From positions 124,001 to 188,000 of the forward strand of contig NZ_BSPP01000007.1 of assembly GCF_030161095.1 (NCBI RefSeq): 64,000 nucleotides of DNA. Reading direction: 5' to 3'. Each line of letters starts with the position of its first letter. Position 1 is the stretch's first letter. The notes under the pieces are model-generated. The model saw nothing but the letters and a program-made list of their open reading frames with translations, had not been told where the DNA came from and ran no database searches. Shown one piece after another: positions 62,596 to 64,000 of this stretch. Source of the stretch: Cypionkella aquatica (GTDB lineage Bacteria; Pseudomonadota; Alphaproteobacteria; Rhodobacterales; Rhodobacteraceae). A program made the translations under genes and the position numbers.

Positions 62596-63533
62596 GCCGG
62601 CCCACCAACCAGTTCGCAGTTTGATGACACGAACAGCCCGTGTTCCATCGCCTCGGCACTATCGCTTATCGGCTGGAATACCAGAAGCATCGCAATTTCT
62701 GACGCATCAGTGCCCGAGAACGTGCCCGCATAGCTGCCGGAATCCGAAAGCGTGCCTTGCAGCGTATCGGGGTCAACGTCCAACCGCTGGGTTCTGCCAT
62801 TAAAGTTACCAGCCGAGTCGATCAGATTTGACTCGAACAGGAACTGTGTCGCCAAGGCTGTATTGGTATCGACGATCCGGCGTTGATCAACACCCCCCGA
62901 AACCGTCATTTCGTTGAAATCCGCGGTGACCAGCATGCGGCCCGTGGTGCGATAGGACCGTACCGGGTCAAGGTCGCCGCCCGGCCCCGATCCTGGGTTT
63001 TGCCCAAAGTTCAAAAGCCCGGCATAAGTGCCAGAATAATTGAACTTGTTCTGCGCCCCGACATCGCCCACCGGCACCGTAAACACATCCGCGCGCGAGA
63101 AAATGCCGCCACCGTGATAATTGGCAAACTGCCCAGCCTCGACGGCAATCAAACCTCTTGCATCGCCCGCAGTGGCAACCAGTGCCACAACATAGCGGTT
63201 CGAGGTGGTTTCCTGATAGGTATAGGCTTGATAGCCGCCAACATCAAAAGCCGCGTTGCGCTGGTAAGTCGCGCGCAAAGCCGCCGCATCTTGCGCGCTC
63301 ATTTGCACATTGATCGTCGCATCGCCCGGCGCATAAGTCGAAAGGCTGGCCGACTGCATGTTCTTTTTCACCGAGGCTGGCACGATAACGCCGGTGCCCG
63401 GATCTGGCGTATCAACGGGAACCTCTGGATCAACAGGTGGATCAACAGGCACTTCGGGATCGGCCAAAAACGGATTTCCACCACAAGCAGCCAAGGTCAG
63501 CGCGGCCGCCAACAGGATAAAATACGGTTTCAT
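62586..63533 (-). CDS. TbpB-like surface lipoprotein candidate
   Basis: This 315-aa lipoprotein has a signal peptide with lipobox LAAC (Cys17), followed by GGNPF. A Pro/Asp/Val linker of tandem PEVPVDP-type repeats covers about residues 25-48. The C-terminal part carries a glycine-rich beta-barrel-like pattern (NYSGTYAGLLNF, TADFNEMTVSGGV, GSYAGTFSGTDASEIAMLLVF), resembling the barrel domains of transferrin-binding-protein-B-like lipoproteins. Two Cys close to the end (SSNCELVGGPACP) could form a disulfide. It is directly upstream of the Slam-like gene, which fits a client-secretor pair. The ligand is unknown. The ATG at 63533 has agggtgg upstream. Confidence 0.78.
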   Translation of the reverse strand: MKPYFILLAAALTLAACGGNPFLADPEVPVDPPVDPEVPVDTPDPGTGVIVPASVKKNMQSASLSTYAPGDATINVQMSAQDAAALRATYQRNAAFDVGGYQAYTYQETTSNRYVVALVATAGDARGLIAVEAGQFANYHGGGIFSRADVFTVPVGDVGAQNKFNYSGTYAGLLNFGQNPGSGPGGDLDPVRSYRTTGRMLVTADFNEMTVSGGVDQRRIVDTNTALATQFLFESNLIDSAGNFNGRTQRLDVDPDTLQGTLSDSGSYAGTFSGTDASEIAMLLVFQPISDSAEAMEHGLFVSSNCELVGGPACP

Positions 63534-63698
63534 ATGCTGGACCACCCTAAGTAAAATCACATCAACTTTGCGTGCAAAACCCTTGAAAGTCAAAGCGGAT
63601 TCGTTTTCCTGCTTTGATCTTTCAGCCCTGTGTTCGCCTCGCATCACCCCCATTTGGGGCAAGCGCACAGCTTCGGCCTTGGCGCGGCAGGGTGAACC

Positions 63699-63744
63699 TG
63701 TCTATATGTAGACAATCAAATCAGGGCGCCGACAATGGGTTGTC
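63699..63744. promoter_or_regulatory. Two inverted repeats upstream of thyA
   Basis: TGTCTA (63699-63704) pairs with TAGACA (63709-63714), and GACAA (63731-63735) pairs with TTGTC (63740-63744). They lie in the 255-nt divergent gap between the lipoprotein gene and thyA. They could be operators; no regulator is suggested. Confidence 0.35.
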
Positions 63745-63788
63745 ATCGGTGGCGCAAATCCTGAATTTTCAGCTGGCGGAGCCCCGAC

Positions 63789-64000
63789 GTGCAGACCTAC
63801 CTTGACGCATTGCGCACCGTGCTGGCCGAGGGCCAGAGCTCGACCGATCGCACCGGCACGGGCACGATTTCGCATTTTGGCCTGCAAAGCCGCTATGATC
63901 TGTCGATGGGTTTTCCCTTGGTCACCACCAAGAAACTGCATCTGAAATCCATCATCCACGAGCTTCTTTGGTTCCTGAACGGCGACACAAATATCGGCTA
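63789..64000 (+). CDS. thyA: Thymidylate synthase (3'-truncated by window edge)
   Basis: This enzyme methylates dUMP to dTMP with methylene-tetrahydrofolate. The visible 70 residues read [15 protein letters not shown], then the ThyA signature region [14 protein letters not shown] (conserved Arg in SSTDRTGTG), [29 protein letters not shown], all diagnostic. The catalytic Cys lies beyond the right edge. The start is a GTG at 63789 with ggag 8 nt upstream; no ATG is available. Confidence 0.95.
   Translation, partial: MQTYLDALRTVLAEGQSSTDRTGTGTISHFGLQSRYDLSMGFPLVTTKKLHLKSIIHELLWFLNGDTNIG

Noticed and set aside
1-64000. CRISPR arrays, tRNA/rRNA genes, insertion sequences, prophage or integrase genes
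   Set aside because: I saw no regularly spaced repeats, no tRNA-like cloverleaf in the gaps, and no transposase, integrase or phage structural genes.

Overview
The window looks like a chromosomal segment of an alphaproteobacterium of the Rhodobacterales (Rhodobacteraceae). The evidence is moderately high GC, the short intergenic repeats with a cggggatattt core that I associate with this order, a short ProRS, an HdaA-like gene next to ppk/ppx, a BetI-controlled choline operon, an ECF biotin transporter bioMNY, and a PccR/ScfR-type regulator beside propionyl-CoA genes. I see no tRNA, rRNA, CRISPR array, insertion sequence or prophage. The left edge cuts aroQ and the right edge cuts thyA.

Layout. 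1-6.2 kb: the end of aroQ, a compact ligase/thiolase pair, the convergent biotin transporter operon bioM-bioN-bioY, and gabT. 6.4-10.6 kb: dprA and topA. 10.6-17.3 kb: a choline-to-glycine-betaine unit, with the transporter choX-choW-choV (minus) diverging from betI-betB-betA (plus) around a BetI-type palindrome. 17.6-29 kb: propionyl-CoA assimilation, with the regulator pccR, an efflux permease, a DUF486 membrane protein, pccB, pccA and mcm. Between pccB and pccA lie five small genes that are not carboxylase subunits: a conserved hypothetical, two twin lipoproteins, an acidic-tailed hypothetical and a glycine-rich lipoprotein. 29-34.5 kb: DUF4287/ThuA, an aldo/keto reductase, a DUF998-like membrane protein, proS, and a membrane-anchored LuxR-type protein with a cytochrome b and a PepSY protein.

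34.8-46.1 kb, almost all plus strand: perM, hdaA, ppk and ppx, a run of overlapping small genes (VOC, GNAT, TerB/J-domain, EEP nuclease-like), lolC-lolD, and a small cytochrome c lipoprotein behind a near-consensus FNR-type box. 46.2-58.3 kb: amino-acid and polyamine catabolism, with an M29 aminopeptidase and dadA diverging from a polyamine-type ABC transporter, then gcdH with a divergent LysR gene, a DAO-type oxidase and a dienelactone-hydrolase-like protein. 58.5-64 kb: a DCC protein, nrdR-ribD, a glyoxalase, a candidate surface-lipoprotein pair (TbpB-like lipoprotein plus Slam-like TPR/beta-barrel protein), and the start of thyA.

The points most worth a second look are: the Slam-like/lipoprotein pair; the thiolase lacking two standard catalytic motifs beside an N-terminally short ligase; the twin TGKYK lipoproteins inside the propionyl-CoA cluster; the paired TTTGCAAA sites in front of pccR; the FNR-type box in front of the cytochrome c gene; and two dispersed intergenic repeat families. 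In several places the cggggatattt family forms inverted pairs or supplies the start-codon region of the next gene.
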